The notes: a model not told the origin generated them from the sequence alone. Positions 33,176 to 42,841 are shown, numbered from the stretch's first letter. The stretch is DNA of 64,000 bases from Pacificispira sp040217575 (GCA_040217575.1 JAVJPW010000002.1:124001-188000), one strand, 5' to 3'. Program-made: numbers and translations.

Positions 33176-34350
33176 CTGTCGAATGCTGGGATGGACAGGA
33201 ACGCACGGTCGACCCCGACCGAACCGCCCTTGTCGTGATCGACATGCAGCGCGACTTCATCGACGAGGTCGGCATGTGCGCGCAGCTGGGCGAGGATCCG
33301 GCACTGTTGCGTGCAATCGTCCCGACGGTGGCGCGGTTGACCGAATGGGCGCGAACGGCCGGCATCCGGGTCATCCATACCCGCGAAGGATACGCACCGG
33401 ACGGGTCCGACATGCATGCCGCAAAGCGCGCCCGCAGACCCGACCCGGACAGCGGCCCGCTGGGTCGTTTTCTGATCCGCGGGGAACCGGGCCACGATTT
33501 CGTCGACGCGCTGAAACCGGAAACCGGGGAATGGGTCATCGACAAGCCGGGGTTCGGCGCCTTTTACCGGACGGACCTGGATAAACGGCTGCACAGTGCG
33601 GGGATCGACGCGTTGATGGTCTGTGGGGTCACCACATCCTGCTGCGTTCAGTCCACGGTGCGCGAAGCAACCGACCGCGGCTTTACCTGTCTGACCGTGG
33701 CGGATGCATGCGCGGCGCTGGAAATGGACGACCACGACCGGGCGCTGGACCTGATCGCGTCCGAAGGCGGGATATTCGGCGGCGTCTGCGACACGACAGA
33801 TCTTAGATGTGCGGCACCCGCGCGCAAGGTAGACGGCATAGAATTGCGCCCGATGACGGACGAGGACGGTCCACGTGTATTGGAAATCTATGCCGACGGC
33901 ATCGCGACCGGAAATGCCACCTATCAGACCGACCCCGGCACCTGGGCGGCATTTGATGCCGGCAAGTTGAAATCCCCCCGAATTGTCGCGGTGGATGCCG
34001 TCAGCGGCGAGATCATCGGATTTGCCGCCCTGTCGCCCACATCCGCGCGGCCCATCTATCGGGGGATCTGCGAAATTTCGATCTATATTGCCGCCGCCGG
34101 CCGGGGACGGGGCGCCGGCCATCTGCTGATGCAGCGGATTATCGAAGAAAGCGAAGCCGCCGGCATCTGGACATTAACCGCGGGCATCTTTCCGGAAAAC
34201 AGGGCCAGTCAGGTCCTGCACCGCGCCCACGGGTTCCGATGCCTGGGCCGACAGAAGAACCCCGGTCTGATGCCGGAAATCGGGCCGTTTGCCGGGCAAT
34301 GGCGCGACGTGATCCGCCTGGAAAGAAGAAGCCGCAAGGCGGGCTGCTGA
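33169..34350 (+). CDS. Isochorismatase-like cysteine hydrolase fused to a GNAT N-acetyltransferase
   Basis: 393 aa, one uninterrupted frame. Residues 1-215 form an isochorismatase-fold hydrolase with the catalytic triad D25 (VVIDMQRDF), K126 (VIDKPGFGAF) and C159 (VTTSCCVQST), closest in look to amidases such as ureidoacrylate or biuret hydrolases. From about 223 (IELRPMTDEDGPRVLEIYAD) a GNAT domain of the phosphinothricin-acetyltransferase (PAT/MnaT) type follows, with the acetyl-CoA loop GRGRGAGHLL and PENRASQVLHRAHGFR. The fusion suggests an amide is hydrolysed and the freed amine acetylated, or detoxification of amino compounds; this is inference. It overlaps recX by 7 nt. Confidence 0.85.
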   Translation: MLTVECWDGQERTVDPDRTALVVIDMQRDFIDEVGMCAQLGEDPALLRAIVPTVARLTEWARTAGIRVIHTREGYAPDGSDMHAAKRARRPDPDSGPLGRFLIRGEPGHDFVDALKPETGEWVIDKPGFGAFYRTDLDKRLHSAGIDALMVCGVTTSCCVQSTVREATDRGFTCLTVADACAALEMDDHDRALDLIASEGGIFGGVCDTTDLRCAAPARKVDGIELRPMTDEDGPRVLEIYADGIATGNATYQTDPGTWAAFDAGKLKSPRIVAVDAVSGEIIGFAALSPTSARPIYRGICEISIYIAAAGRGRGAGHLLMQRIIEESEAAGIWTLTAGIFPENRASQVLHRAHGFRCLGRQKNPGLMPEIGPFAGQWRDVIRLERRSRKAGC

Positions 34351-34607
34351 CCAAAAGATTTAATTGTTTATGAGTTGTTACCAATGGTGGCCGCCCGACC
34401 GAGTGATTTTTGCCCAACACCCTGCAGTAAAAACAGGTTCAGGCGACGCAATATTTACCAATGCATGAACAAGCAATTTTAATTCATTGAAATTTCTATC
34501 TATTTACTCTATTACATGGTTAATTTCGGGTCCTGGCATCAACCCGACAAATGGTCGGACCAGTCACGGTCGCGCAATTGCGTGGGCACCTTGGAAGGAG
34601 GGGGCGC
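34351..34607. promoter_or_regulatory. AT-rich spacer before the GGDEF-EAL gene
   Basis: About 257 nt, notably AT-rich between 34430 and 34540 compared with the GC-rich surroundings. No gene, repeat or clear -35/-10 pair could be fixed. It must hold the promoter of the signalling gene, whose GTG start at 34608 has a strong AAGGAGGGGGC ribosome-binding site. Confidence 0.45.
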
Positions 34608-36362
34608 GTGGCGAAAAAAACCGAATTGGGGAATGCGGATCAGCTGGCGGATCTGGCACTTATGTCTGCCGGGGACCTGGCCTATAGCTGGGACTTGAAG
34701 TCCGACAAAATTCACTGGTTCGGAACGGCAGCCCCCTTTCTGGGCAGCGCCAATTTTGACGGCGTCGGCACGGGGGAGGAGTTCGGCGAACGGATCAACC
34801 CGGAAGATCTGGCGCGGCGCCTTCAGGTCCTGAACCGTCATTTCGCTTCGGGAAAGGCCTATGACTGCGAATACCGCATTCGCCGCAAGGACGGGTCGTT
34901 CGCCTGGGTCCACGACCGCGGGTCCGCCAGCTATGACAAAGACCGGGCACCCCAGACCCTGATGGGAACGCTTCGCATCGTCACTGGCCGTAAACAGCAG
35001 GAAAGCCTGCTGGAACACCGCGCCAACTATGACGACCTGACCGGGCACCTGAACAAGGTCCGCCTGCGCGAAAGTCTTCAGACGGCGCTGTCCTACAATG
35101 AACGCTACAAGGTTTCGGGCGGTTATCTTGCGGTCGGGATCGACAAGCTGTCGATGATCAATGACGGCTACGGACATGAAACCGCCGACGCGGTCATCAT
35201 CGGCGTCGGACAGCGGATCGAACGCTGCATCCGGGTCACCGATGTCATCGGGCGCATCGGGGGCGACCGGTTCGGCTGTGTCCTGTCCCATTGTGACGAG
35301 GCTGGGCTGCAGATCACGGCGGAAAAGATCCTGGACAGTTTCCGGTCCAACCCGATCGAAACGCCAAGCGGGTCGGTGCATGTCACCGTTTCCATCGGCG
35401 GCACGCAGATTCCGGGCTTCATCCGCACCGCCCATGACGCCATGGCCGGCGCCGAAAGCGCACTGGCGGACGCAAAGGCCCAGGGGCGGAATTGCTTCAT
35501 TCCCTATACGGTGACAGAAGAACAGCGGTCGCGGCAGCGGTCGAACATCGCGATCGGCGAAAGCGTAATGAAGGCGCTGGATACAGGGCGGATCGTTCTG
35601 GCCTATCAGCCTGTGGTGAATGCCAAAACCCGCATGACGGAATATTACGAAACCCTGATCCGGATGATCGATCTGGACGGCAATGTCGTGCCGGCGGGCA
35701 AGTTCATCCCCGTGGTGGAAAAGCTGGGGATGATCCGGCCGCTCGACCTGCGGGCGCTGGAAATCGCCGTGCAGGATCTGCGTGACCATGATGACGTGCG
35801 CCTGGCGGTGAACGTTTCCAGCCTGACGGTCACCGACCCGGCATGGCTGCGCACCCTGGTCAGCCTGATCAAGGGGCGCCCCGACGTCGCCCAGCGGCTG
35901 ACGATCGAAATCACCGAAACCGCGGCGCTTGAAGATTTCGACGTCACGTCCCGCTTTGTGAGTTCTGTGCGCGAAATGGGCTGCAAGGTGGCATTGGACG
36001 ATTTCGGGTCGGGCTATACGTCCTTCCGGCATATGAAATCGCTGACCGTCGATGTCGTGAAGATCGACGGTGCCTTTGTCACGGATGTGGAAACGAACAA
36101 GGAAAACCAGATGTTCATCCGCACCCTGATGGGGCTGGCCGAAGGGTTCGGCCTTCAGACGGTTGCCGAATGCATTGAAACCGATGGCGAAGCGACGATC
36201 CTGCGCGACGAAGGCGCGGATTTCCTGCAGGGCTGGTATTTCGGAAAGCCGGACGTCGAACCGGAATGGCGCACCGGGCGAATCACCAAGGCCACGAAAA
36301 AGCCGGAGAAGCCCAGCAACGTCGTTTCCATCACCGGCAAGAAAAAGGCGAAGACCCGCTAG
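34608..36362 (+). CDS. PAS-GGDEF-EAL cyclic-di-GMP signalling protein with degenerate GGDEF
   Basis: 584 aa from the GTG at 34608, chosen for its AAGGAGG site. A PAS_3-like domain (about 20-130; YRIRRKDGSFAWVHDRG) is followed by a GGDEF-like domain (about 140-305) in which the active loop reads GGDRF (218-222) instead of GGDEF, so cyclase activity is unlikely. The EAL domain (about 320-560) keeps ETL (E348), AVNVSS, EITETAAL, DDFGSGYTSF, VKIDGAF and QGWYFGKP, so it should be an active c-di-GMP phosphodiesterase. The last 20 residues are Lys-rich. Cytoplasmic, with no membrane helices. Stop overlaps the convergent dihydropyrimidinase gene by 4 nt. Confidence 0.9.
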   Translation: MAKKTELGNADQLADLALMSAGDLAYSWDLKSDKIHWFGTAAPFLGSANFDGVGTGEEFGERINPEDLARRLQVLNRHFASGKAYDCEYRIRRKDGSFAWVHDRGSASYDKDRAPQTLMGTLRIVTGRKQQESLLEHRANYDDLTGHLNKVRLRESLQTALSYNERYKVSGGYLAVGIDKLSMINDGYGHETADAVIIGVGQRIERCIRVTDVIGRIGGDRFGCVLSHCDEAGLQITAEKILDSFRSNPIETPSGSVHVTVSIGGTQIPGFIRTAHDAMAGAESALADAKAQGRNCFIPYTVTEEQRSRQRSNIAIGESVMKALDTGRIVLAYQPVVNAKTRMTEYYETLIRMIDLDGNVVPAGKFIPVVEKLGMIRPLDLRALEIAVQDLRDHDDVRLAVNVSSLTVTDPAWLRTLVSLIKGRPDVAQRLTIEITETAALEDFDVTSRFVSSVREMGCKVALDDFGSGYTSFRHMKSLTVDVVKIDGAFVTDVETNKENQMFIRTLMGLAEGFGLQTVAECIETDGEATILRDEGADFLQGWYFGKPDVEPEWRTGRITKATKKPEKPSNVVSITGKKKAKTR

Positions 36363-37825
36363 ACGAGGTCCGCACCAAAATTGCGCGCCGGGTCCATTTC
36401 GCGCGACAGCGTGCCTGTTGGCGCCGCGGCGTCCGACCGGTCGCAGGCAAGAAATTTCCCAGACCCGGCGTCCGCCAGCAACTTTCCATCGTCCACCGCC
36501 ACTTCACCCCTACGGATGACGGTCACGGGCCAGCCGGTAACGTCGCGGCCCTGATAGGGCGTATAGCCGACATCGTCGTGTATCATGGTTTCCCAGTCGA
36601 CTTTCACCGTCTTTTCCGGGTCCCATATCGCAATGTCGGCATCCGCCCCGACGGACAGCGTGCCCTTGCGCGGGAACATCCCGTAGATTCTGGCCGCGTT
36701 CGTCGCCGTCAGTTGCACGAACCGCTGCAAATCGATGCGTCCGGCGCGCACCCCTTCGGAAAACAAAAGCGGCAGGCGCAGTTCCAGACCGGGGATGCCG
36801 TTCGCCACCTGGGTGAAGGCGGCATCGTGCCCATGCATCAGCTTCCCCGTCTCATCGAAGCGATAGGGCGAATGGTCTGACGAGAAGACCTGGAACGTGT
36901 CGTTCCGCAGTCCCCGCCACAGGGTTTCCTGGGCCGCTTCGTCGCGGGGGGGCGGGCTGCAACAGAATTTGGCCCCTTCCATTCCCGGCCGGTCCAGGTC
37001 AGCGGCAGTCAGGAACAGATATTGCGGACACGTCTCCCCGAAAACCTTCAGGCCCGCGGATTGCGCATCGCGAATGGCCTTCGTCGCCCCTTCGTCAGAG
37101 ACATGGACGATCAGAACCGGCGTATCCAGCAGACCGGACAGGTCAATGGCGCGGCGCGGCGCCTCCCCTTCTGCAATTCTGGCATGGGCGACCGCATGAT
37201 ACTTAACGTCCCGACTGCCGCCTTCCAACAGCCGGTCGCTCAACCAGCGGATCATGTCATCGTTTTCGGCATGGATCATGGTCAGCGCACCCAGGCGCCT
37301 GGCGGCGGCCAGGACATCCAGCATCTGATAATCGTTCAGCCGGTATCCCTCGTACGTCATATAGACCTTGAAGGATGTGATCCCGTCTTCGACCAGGGCG
37401 GGCAGTTCCTGACCCAGGACCGCCGGATTCGGGTCGTTCAGGATCAGGTGGAAACCATAATCGGTATAGGCGCGCGGTTCGGCGCGCCGGCGATAGGCTT
37501 CGACCACATCGCGCAGGCTCTGGCCGGCGCGCTGCATGGCAAAGGGCATCACCGTCGTCGTTCCACCATGGATCGCGGACCGGGTGCCGGTTTCAAAATC
37601 GTCAGCGCATTGCGGACCGTCGTCCGATTCCTGATCCAGGTGGCAATGGCTGTCGACCCCGCCCGGCAGTATCAGGCGCCCGGCGCAGTCGATCACGCGG
37701 TCCGCACTGCCCAGATCATGACCGATGGCGGCGATCACACCGTCGCGCACGGCGATGTCAGCATGGAACGTCTCCCCCGCCGTGGCGCAGGTCCCGCCCT
37801 TCAGGATCAGGTCGAAATCAGGCAT
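36359..37825 (-). CDS. Dihydropyrimidinase / hydantoinase-type amidohydrolase
   Basis: 488 aa from the ATG at 37825. Cyclic-amidohydrolase fold: LPGGVDSHCHLDQ with metal His residues, the carboxylated Lys in TSFKVYMTYEGYRLND, MIHAENDD, LIVHVSDEGAT and the metal Asp in VFSSDHSPYRFDETGK. It hydrolyses cyclic ureides such as dihydrouracil or hydantoins; the exact substrate is not predictable. No dihydropyrimidine dehydrogenase or beta-ureidopropionase is adjacent. Its start lies within the last codons of the DUF482 gene (8-nt overlap), an unexpected pairing. Confidence 0.9.
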   Translation of the reverse strand: MPDFDLILKGGTCATAGETFHADIAVRDGVIAAIGHDLGSADRVIDCAGRLILPGGVDSHCHLDQESDDGPQCADDFETGTRSAIHGGTTTVMPFAMQRAGQSLRDVVEAYRRRAEPRAYTDYGFHLILNDPNPAVLGQELPALVEDGITSFKVYMTYEGYRLNDYQMLDVLAAARRLGALTMIHAENDDMIRWLSDRLLEGGSRDVKYHAVAHARIAEGEAPRRAIDLSGLLDTPVLIVHVSDEGATKAIRDAQSAGLKVFGETCPQYLFLTAADLDRPGMEGAKFCCSPPPRDEAAQETLWRGLRNDTFQVFSSDHSPYRFDETGKLMHGHDAAFTQVANGIPGLELRLPLLFSEGVRAGRIDLQRFVQLTATNAARIYGMFPRKGTLSVGADADIAIWDPEKTVKVDWETMIHDDVGYTPYQGRDVTGWPVTVIRRGEVAVDDGKLLADAGSGKFLACDRSDAAAPTGTLSREMDPARNFGADLV

Positions 37826-38990
37826 CTTGAACGTCTTTCCTGTAGGGTCCGGCCTCATTCAGATAGCCGCGCAGATCGGCTTCGTGGTCGCGTTCGCGTT
37901 CCAGGAACCGCGCGACGGCGTCGCGGAAACTGGGGTCCGGGATCAGATGCGCGGAATATGTGGGCACCGGCAGGTATCCGCGCTGAATCTTGTGTTCTCC
38001 CTGCGTACCGGCCTCCACCCGTTGCAGGCCATGTTCGATCGCATAGTCGATTGCCATGTAGTAGCAGAGCTCGAAATGCAGGAACTTGTAATCTTCAAGG
38101 CATCCCCAGTTCCGACCGAAAATCGCTTCGCTTCCCACAAGATTCAGCGCCCCGGCGATGGGCCTGTCATTCGGGTCGAAGGCCAGCATCAGGACGACCC
38201 TGTCGCGCATCCGTTCATGCATCAGTTCGAAAAATTGGCGCGTCAGATAGGGGCCGCCCCATTTGCGCTGATAGGTATCGACATAGAACGCATAGAACGC
38301 ATCCCACAGGTCCGGCGTGATGGCATCACCCCTGAGCGCCCGGCAGCGCAGCCCTGCTTCCGCAATCTTGCGCCGTTCCTTGCGGATCGCCTTTCGCTTG
38401 CGTGATGCCAGCTGGTCCAGGAACTCGTCGAAGGACCGATAGCCGCGGTTGTGCCAGTGAAATTGATGACCATGGCGCATCAGGAACCCGGCGCTTTCCA
38501 GAATACCGGCCTGTTCCGGTTCCAGGAAATTCACATGCAGGCTGGACACCCCGTGCCGTTCGGTTAGCTGTGCCATCGCGCCGATCAGATAGTGTGCAGC
38601 CGCTGCGGGGTCGGGTGCTGCCGCCGTCAACAGGCGCGGGCCTGGCACCGGGGTGAAAGGCACTGCTGACAGAAGCTTGGGGTAATAGTCGCCACCCGCA
38701 TTTTCATACGCATGGGCCCAGGAATGGTCGAAAATATATTCCCCCTGGCTGTGCCCCTTCAGATAAAGCGGCATGGCGCCGATCAGCGCGTCCGTCCCGT
38801 CACGCAGCAACAGATGCTGCGGCAACCAGCCGGTTTCCGCCCGGACCGACCGGCTTTCTTCCAGACTGGACAGAAAATCGTGGCTGACGAACGGGTTTTC
38901 CGGCCCGGCGCAGGCATCCCACGCGTCCCGGTCCACCTGGTCCAGCGACGGACAGACTTCCACCACCAACGATGCTTCCCCGTCCGGCAT
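37818..38990 (-). CDS. DUF482 / GNAT-fold (FemAB-like) acyltransferase-type protein
   Basis: 390 aa from the ATG at 38990; a longer start at 39071 exists. COG3146-like features: DRDAWDACAGPENPFVSHDF, PLYLKGHSQGEYIFDHSWAH, FHWHNRGYRSFDEFLDQLAS with RKRKAIRKERRK, GPYLTRQFFELMHERM and VEAGTQGEHKIQRGYLP. The family belongs to the FemAB/GNAT superfamily and is sometimes called peptidogalycan biosynthesis protein, but its reaction is not established. It overlaps the dihydropyrimidinase gene by 8 nt and is divergent from the oxidoreductase gene. Confidence 0.88.
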   Translation of the reverse strand: MPDGEASLVVEVCPSLDQVDRDAWDACAGPENPFVSHDFLSSLEESRSVRAETGWLPQHLLLRDGTDALIGAMPLYLKGHSQGEYIFDHSWAHAYENAGGDYYPKLLSAVPFTPVPGPRLLTAAAPDPAAAAHYLIGAMAQLTERHGVSSLHVNFLEPEQAGILESAGFLMRHGHQFHWHNRGYRSFDEFLDQLASRKRKAIRKERRKIAEAGLRCRALRGDAITPDLWDAFYAFYVDTYQRKWGGPYLTRQFFELMHERMRDRVVLMLAFDPNDRPIAGALNLVGSEAIFGRNWGCLEDYKFLHFELCYYMAIDYAIEHGLQRVEAGTQGEHKIQRGYLPVPTYSAHLIPDPSFRDAVARFLERERDHEADLRGYLNEAGPYRKDVQDA

Positions 38991-39117
38991 CCACCAAAAG
39001 CCTTTCGCGCGCGTCGACGTCTCACGCCAAGGGTGGGCGCATCGCTTCCCCCTTTCAAGGCCGCTTGGCATATGAAAGAAACAAAGCGTTCAGAATCTGT
39101 CGAAGGGAGCGCGCGCT

Positions 39118-40719
39118 TTGCGGGACGCGGACGCAATCGTCATCGGGGCCGGGCATAACGGTCTGGCCTGTGCGGGGTATCTGGCGCGGGGCGGCCTGAA
39201 TGTCGTCGTCCTGGAACGCCGGGATGTAGTCGGCGGCGCGGCCCTGACCGAAGAGTTCCACCCCGGATTCCGGAATTCCGTCTTCTCCTATCTGGTCAGC
39301 CTTCTGGACCGCGGCGTCATCCGGGATCTGAATCTGTACGGCCATGGCCTGAAATTGCTGGAACGACCGGGCGGCAGCCTGTCGATCCTGCCGGGCGATC
39401 ACATGTACCTGTCGCGCGATGCGGACCAGGCGCACCGTGCCCTGGCACGGTTTTCCGAAGCCGACGCACGGGCACACCCGGCCTTCGAAGCAATGCTGGA
39501 GGAGATCGGGACCGCCATTCGCGCGATTGCGAAGGAAGTGCCGCCAAACCTGGGCGGTGGCCTGGGCGATGTCTTCAAACTTCTGGGTCAGGCGAATGTG
39601 CTGCGCAAGCTGTCCGCCGAACGTCAGGCGGATCTGGCGGAATTGATGACCATGTCCATCGGCGACTATCTGGACCGCTGGTTCGAAAGCGACCCGATCA
39701 AGGGCCTTTACGGGTTCGAAGGGATCATCGGGAATTTCGTCGACCCCTATGCACCGGGGTCGGCCTATGTGCTGTTGCATCATGTGTTCGGGGATGTGGA
39801 CGGACGCACCGGTGCCTGGGCCTATGCGAAGGGCGGCATGGGTGCGATCACGCAGGCGATGGCGAAATCCTGCGAGGCGGCGGGCGTTGAAATCCGCACC
39901 GAAAGCCCGGTCGCGCAGATCATGGTCGACGGCGGGCGGACGAAAGGTGTCGTGCTGGAAGACGGCACCATCCTGACCGCGCCGGTGGTCGCCGCAAACT
40001 GTCATCCGCAAATCCTGTTCGGGCGGCTGATCGACCCGGCCCTGACGCCCGAACGGTTCGCGAAACGCATCGACGGCTGGCGCAGCGAAAGCGCGACCTT
40101 CCGCATGAATGTGGCGTTGAGCGAACTTCCGCGGTTCGACACCGTCGACCATGACGAGGCGGGTTTGACGGCGATGAAGAACACGATCGATATCTGCCCG
40201 TCGCTGGACTATATCCGCGCGGCCCATGACGACGCGAAAACCGGTGGCTGGGCCAAGGGGCCGGTCGTGTCCATGTGCATACCGACCCTGATGGACGACA
40301 GTCTGGCGCCCGAGGGATGCCATGTCATGAGCATGTTCTGTCAGCATTTCCGTCGCCATCTGCCGGATGGACGGGACTGGGACGATGTGCGCGAAGACGT
40401 CGCGGACCACATCATCGACACGGTCGCATCCTACAGTCCCAATTTCCGCCAATCCATCGTCGGCCGGCAGATCAACAGCCCGAAAGACATTGAATCCAAA
40501 CTGAACATGGTTGGTGGCGACATATTCCACGGCGCCCTGCATCTGGACCAGATCTTCTCGCTCAGGCCCGCGCCGGGCCACGCCGACCACCGCATGCCGG
40601 TGGCCGGGGTCTATCTGTGTGGGTCGGGCACGCATCCGGGCGGCGGGGTCAGCGGCATTCCGGGCCGCAACGCTGCGCGGGAAATCCTGAAGGACGTGAA
40701 GCGGCGCCGCGTCGGTTAA
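39118..40719 (+). CDS. CrtI/phytoene-desaturase-like FAD-dependent oxidoreductase
   Basis: 533 aa. The N-terminal dinucleotide-binding fold AIVIGAGHNGLACAGYLARG and the CrtI-type LERRDVVGGAALTEEFHPGF, with the C-terminal FAD-binding VYLCGSGTHPGGGVSGIPGR, place it in the COG1233 group (similar to PYROXD2) rather than the true carotenoid desaturases. Start is a TTG at 39118 behind GAAGGGAG with good spacing; no ATG is placed better. No carotenoid genes are near. Divergent from the DUF482 gene. Substrate unknown. Confidence 0.88.
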   Translation: MRDADAIVIGAGHNGLACAGYLARGGLNVVVLERRDVVGGAALTEEFHPGFRNSVFSYLVSLLDRGVIRDLNLYGHGLKLLERPGGSLSILPGDHMYLSRDADQAHRALARFSEADARAHPAFEAMLEEIGTAIRAIAKEVPPNLGGGLGDVFKLLGQANVLRKLSAERQADLAELMTMSIGDYLDRWFESDPIKGLYGFEGIIGNFVDPYAPGSAYVLLHHVFGDVDGRTGAWAYAKGGMGAITQAMAKSCEAAGVEIRTESPVAQIMVDGGRTKGVVLEDGTILTAPVVAANCHPQILFGRLIDPALTPERFAKRIDGWRSESATFRMNVALSELPRFDTVDHDEAGLTAMKNTIDICPSLDYIRAAHDDAKTGGWAKGPVVSMCIPTLMDDSLAPEGCHVMSMFCQHFRRHLPDGRDWDDVREDVADHIIDTVASYSPNFRQSIVGRQINSPKDIESKLNMVGGDIFHGALHLDQIFSLRPAPGHADHRMPVAGVYLCGSGTHPGGGVSGIPGRNAAREILKDVKRRRVG

Positions 40720-40849
40720 TCTGTTTTGGAATAAATTGCGCCATTTGGGTTGCCGTTTCCGATCCGCACGATAGGTTGGCGGCCCGCTTCGAAGCCTGGC
40801 TTTTCGAAACGGCGCGATCGTCCTTCCCTGCGTGAGAGAACCGCACACC

Positions 40850-42103
40850 ATGTCCGCGTATCAACCCCCCGCCCAGGACGGGCGTCAAAGCCTTCCTGAA
40901 TTCATCGCCATGGTGGCGTTGCTGATATCGATGGTTGCGCTGACCATCGACGCGATGCTGCCGGCGCTGCCGGCCATCGGGCGGGACCTCGCCGTGCCGC
41001 AGGCGAATGACACGCAACTGGTCGTATCGGTCTTTTTCCTGGGGTTCGGTCTGGGGCAGATGATCTATGGGCCGATTTCGGACTCCCTAGGCCGGAAACC
41101 GGTCATCATCTGCGGGCTTCTGGTCTTTGGATTGGGCTGCGTCCTGTCGATGACGGCATCGGACTATACGGTCATGCTGATCGGCCGGGTACTGCAGGGT
41201 CTGGGCGTTGCCGGGCCGCGCATTGTCACCATTGCCATCGTCCGCGACCGGTATGCAGGGCGCGGCATGGCGCGGATCATGTCCTTCGTCATGGCGGTAT
41301 TCATCATTGTTCCCGCCGTGGCGCCCAGCCTGGGTCAGGGCATCATGCATTTGGCGGACTGGCGGGCGATCTTTTTCAGCCTGATCGCGCTGGGGCTTAT
41401 CGGCGGCCTTTGGATGCAGCTTCGGCTGGAAGAAACACTGACCGGCGACAACCGCGCCCCGCTGTCGGTCCGGCGGGTCTGGGCCGCCGTTCTGGAAACG
41501 CTGCGCACGCGCGTCGCCCTCGGCTATACCATTGCGGGCGGGTTCATCTTCGGCGCCTTTGTCGGCTATCTCAGCATGGCGCAACAGGTGTTCCAGACGG
41601 TCTATGGCGTCGGCGACGACTTCCCCCTGTTCTTTGCGGTGCTTGCGCTGTCGATCGGCGCGTCCTCCGTCGTGAATGCCAAGCTGGTGATGCGCCTTGG
41701 TATGCGGTTCCTGTCGTTCCTGGCGGTGTTCGCGCTGACCGTGCTTTCGGCGGGATTCGCGCTGGCGGCCTTCCTGCTGGACGGCGGGTTGCCTTTCCTG
41801 GGTTTCATGGCCTGGGGGGTGTTGAGCTTCTTCTGGGTCGGGTTGCTGTTCGGGAACCTTAACGCGCTTGCCATGGAACCCCTGGGCCATATCGCGGGGA
41901 CCGCCGCATCCGTGATCGGCGCCGGAAGCACGCTGCTTTCCATCGTTTTCGGGGTCATGGTCGGTCAGGCATTCGATGGAACGACGGTACCGTTGCTGGC
42001 CGGATTCGCAGTTCTGGGCCTGGGCTGCGGGCTGACGATGCTGATCACCAACCGCGGCCTGGGCGGGGGCCCGGTGGGGGACAGCGATACGGCAAAATCA
42101 TGA
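40850..42103 (+). CDS. MFS drug-resistance transporter, Bcr/CflA type
   Basis: 417 aa from the ATG at 40850, about 12 helices. The MFS signature between helices 2 and 3 reads IYGPISDSLGRKPVIICGLL, preceded by DAMLPALPAIGRDL, the typical Bcr/CflA start. GRVLQGLGVAGPRI is the motif-C-like region with the LQGLG box of this family. A proton-driven exporter of drugs or small metabolites; substrate unknown. It follows the oxidoreductase by 130 nt and may have its own promoter. Confidence 0.9.
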   Translation: MSAYQPPAQDGRQSLPEFIAMVALLISMVALTIDAMLPALPAIGRDLAVPQANDTQLVVSVFFLGFGLGQMIYGPISDSLGRKPVIICGLLVFGLGCVLSMTASDYTVMLIGRVLQGLGVAGPRIVTIAIVRDRYAGRGMARIMSFVMAVFIIVPAVAPSLGQGIMHLADWRAIFFSLIALGLIGGLWMQLRLEETLTGDNRAPLSVRRVWAAVLETLRTRVALGYTIAGGFIFGAFVGYLSMAQQVFQTVYGVGDDFPLFFAVLALSIGASSVVNAKLVMRLGMRFLSFLAVFALTVLSAGFALAAFLLDGGLPFLGFMAWGVLSFFWVGLLFGNLNALAMEPLGHIAGTAASVIGAGSTLLSIVFGVMVGQAFDGTTVPLLAGFAVLGLGCGLTMLITNRGLGGGPVGDSDTAKS

Positions 42104-42145
42104 TGCATTGCGGCATCGCGAAAGCGGCGCTATATCCGATCTGTC

Positions 42146-42814
42146 ATGATGCTTCTCTACCACCTGTGGCTTTCCCCCCATTGCCGTAAGGTCCGTCTTG
42201 TCCTGGGTGAGAAACAGCTCACCTTCGAAACCCGGATCCAGAAGACCTGGGACCGGGACGAAACCTTTCTGGCGATCAACCCGACGGGCGAAGTCCCCGT
42301 TCTGGTGGACGAGGATGGGAACCGCGTCTGCGGGTCCCAGCCCATCTGCGAATACCTGGACGAAATGTATGGCGAACAGCCGCTGATCGGCACCGGCGCC
42401 GTCATGCGCGCCGAAGTGCGCCGGCTGGTCGAATGGTTCGACATCAAGTTCCACGCCGAAGTGGGCGTAAACCTGGTGGAAGAGAAGATGATGAAGCGTT
42501 TTCTGGGTCTGGGGGAGCCGAGTTCGGCTTCTGTCCGGGCTGGCGGGCGCAACATCCACACCCACCTGTCCTATATTTCCTGGCTGGCGGAACGCCGCAC
42601 CTGGCTTGCCGGGGACGAACTGACGCTGGCGGACCTGACGGCCGCGGCGCACCTGTCCTGCGTCGACTATATCGGTGACGTCCCTTGGGACGACCATCCG
42701 GATGCAAAGGACTGGTATGCCCGGGTAAAGTCCCGGCCTTCTTTCCGGCCGATCCTGGGCGACCATATTCCGGGCGCGCCACCGCCCCGGCACTATGCGG
42801 ACCTGGACTTCTAG
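42146..42814 (+). CDS. Glutathione S-transferase family protein
   Basis: 222 aa. N-terminal thioredoxin-like domain LYHLWLSPHCRKVRLVLGEK with NPTGEVPVLVDEDG and the gamma-Glu-binding GSQPICEYLDE, then an all-helical C-terminal domain (LAERRTWLAGDELTLADLTA). A Ser-Pro-His-Cys sequence lies at the usual catalytic Ser/Cys position. Probably a small-molecule detoxification or isomerase enzyme. A second ATG at 42149 is equally possible as start. Confidence 0.9.
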   Translation: MMLLYHLWLSPHCRKVRLVLGEKQLTFETRIQKTWDRDETFLAINPTGEVPVLVDEDGNRVCGSQPICEYLDEMYGEQPLIGTGAVMRAEVRRLVEWFDIKFHAEVGVNLVEEKMMKRFLGLGEPSSASVRAGGRNIHTHLSYISWLAERRTWLAGDELTLADLTAAAHLSCVDYIGDVPWDDHPDAKDWYARVKSRPSFRPILGDHIPGAPPPRHYADLDF

Positions 42815-42841
42815 GGACGGCCGTTGCGGCCGGGGACACCC

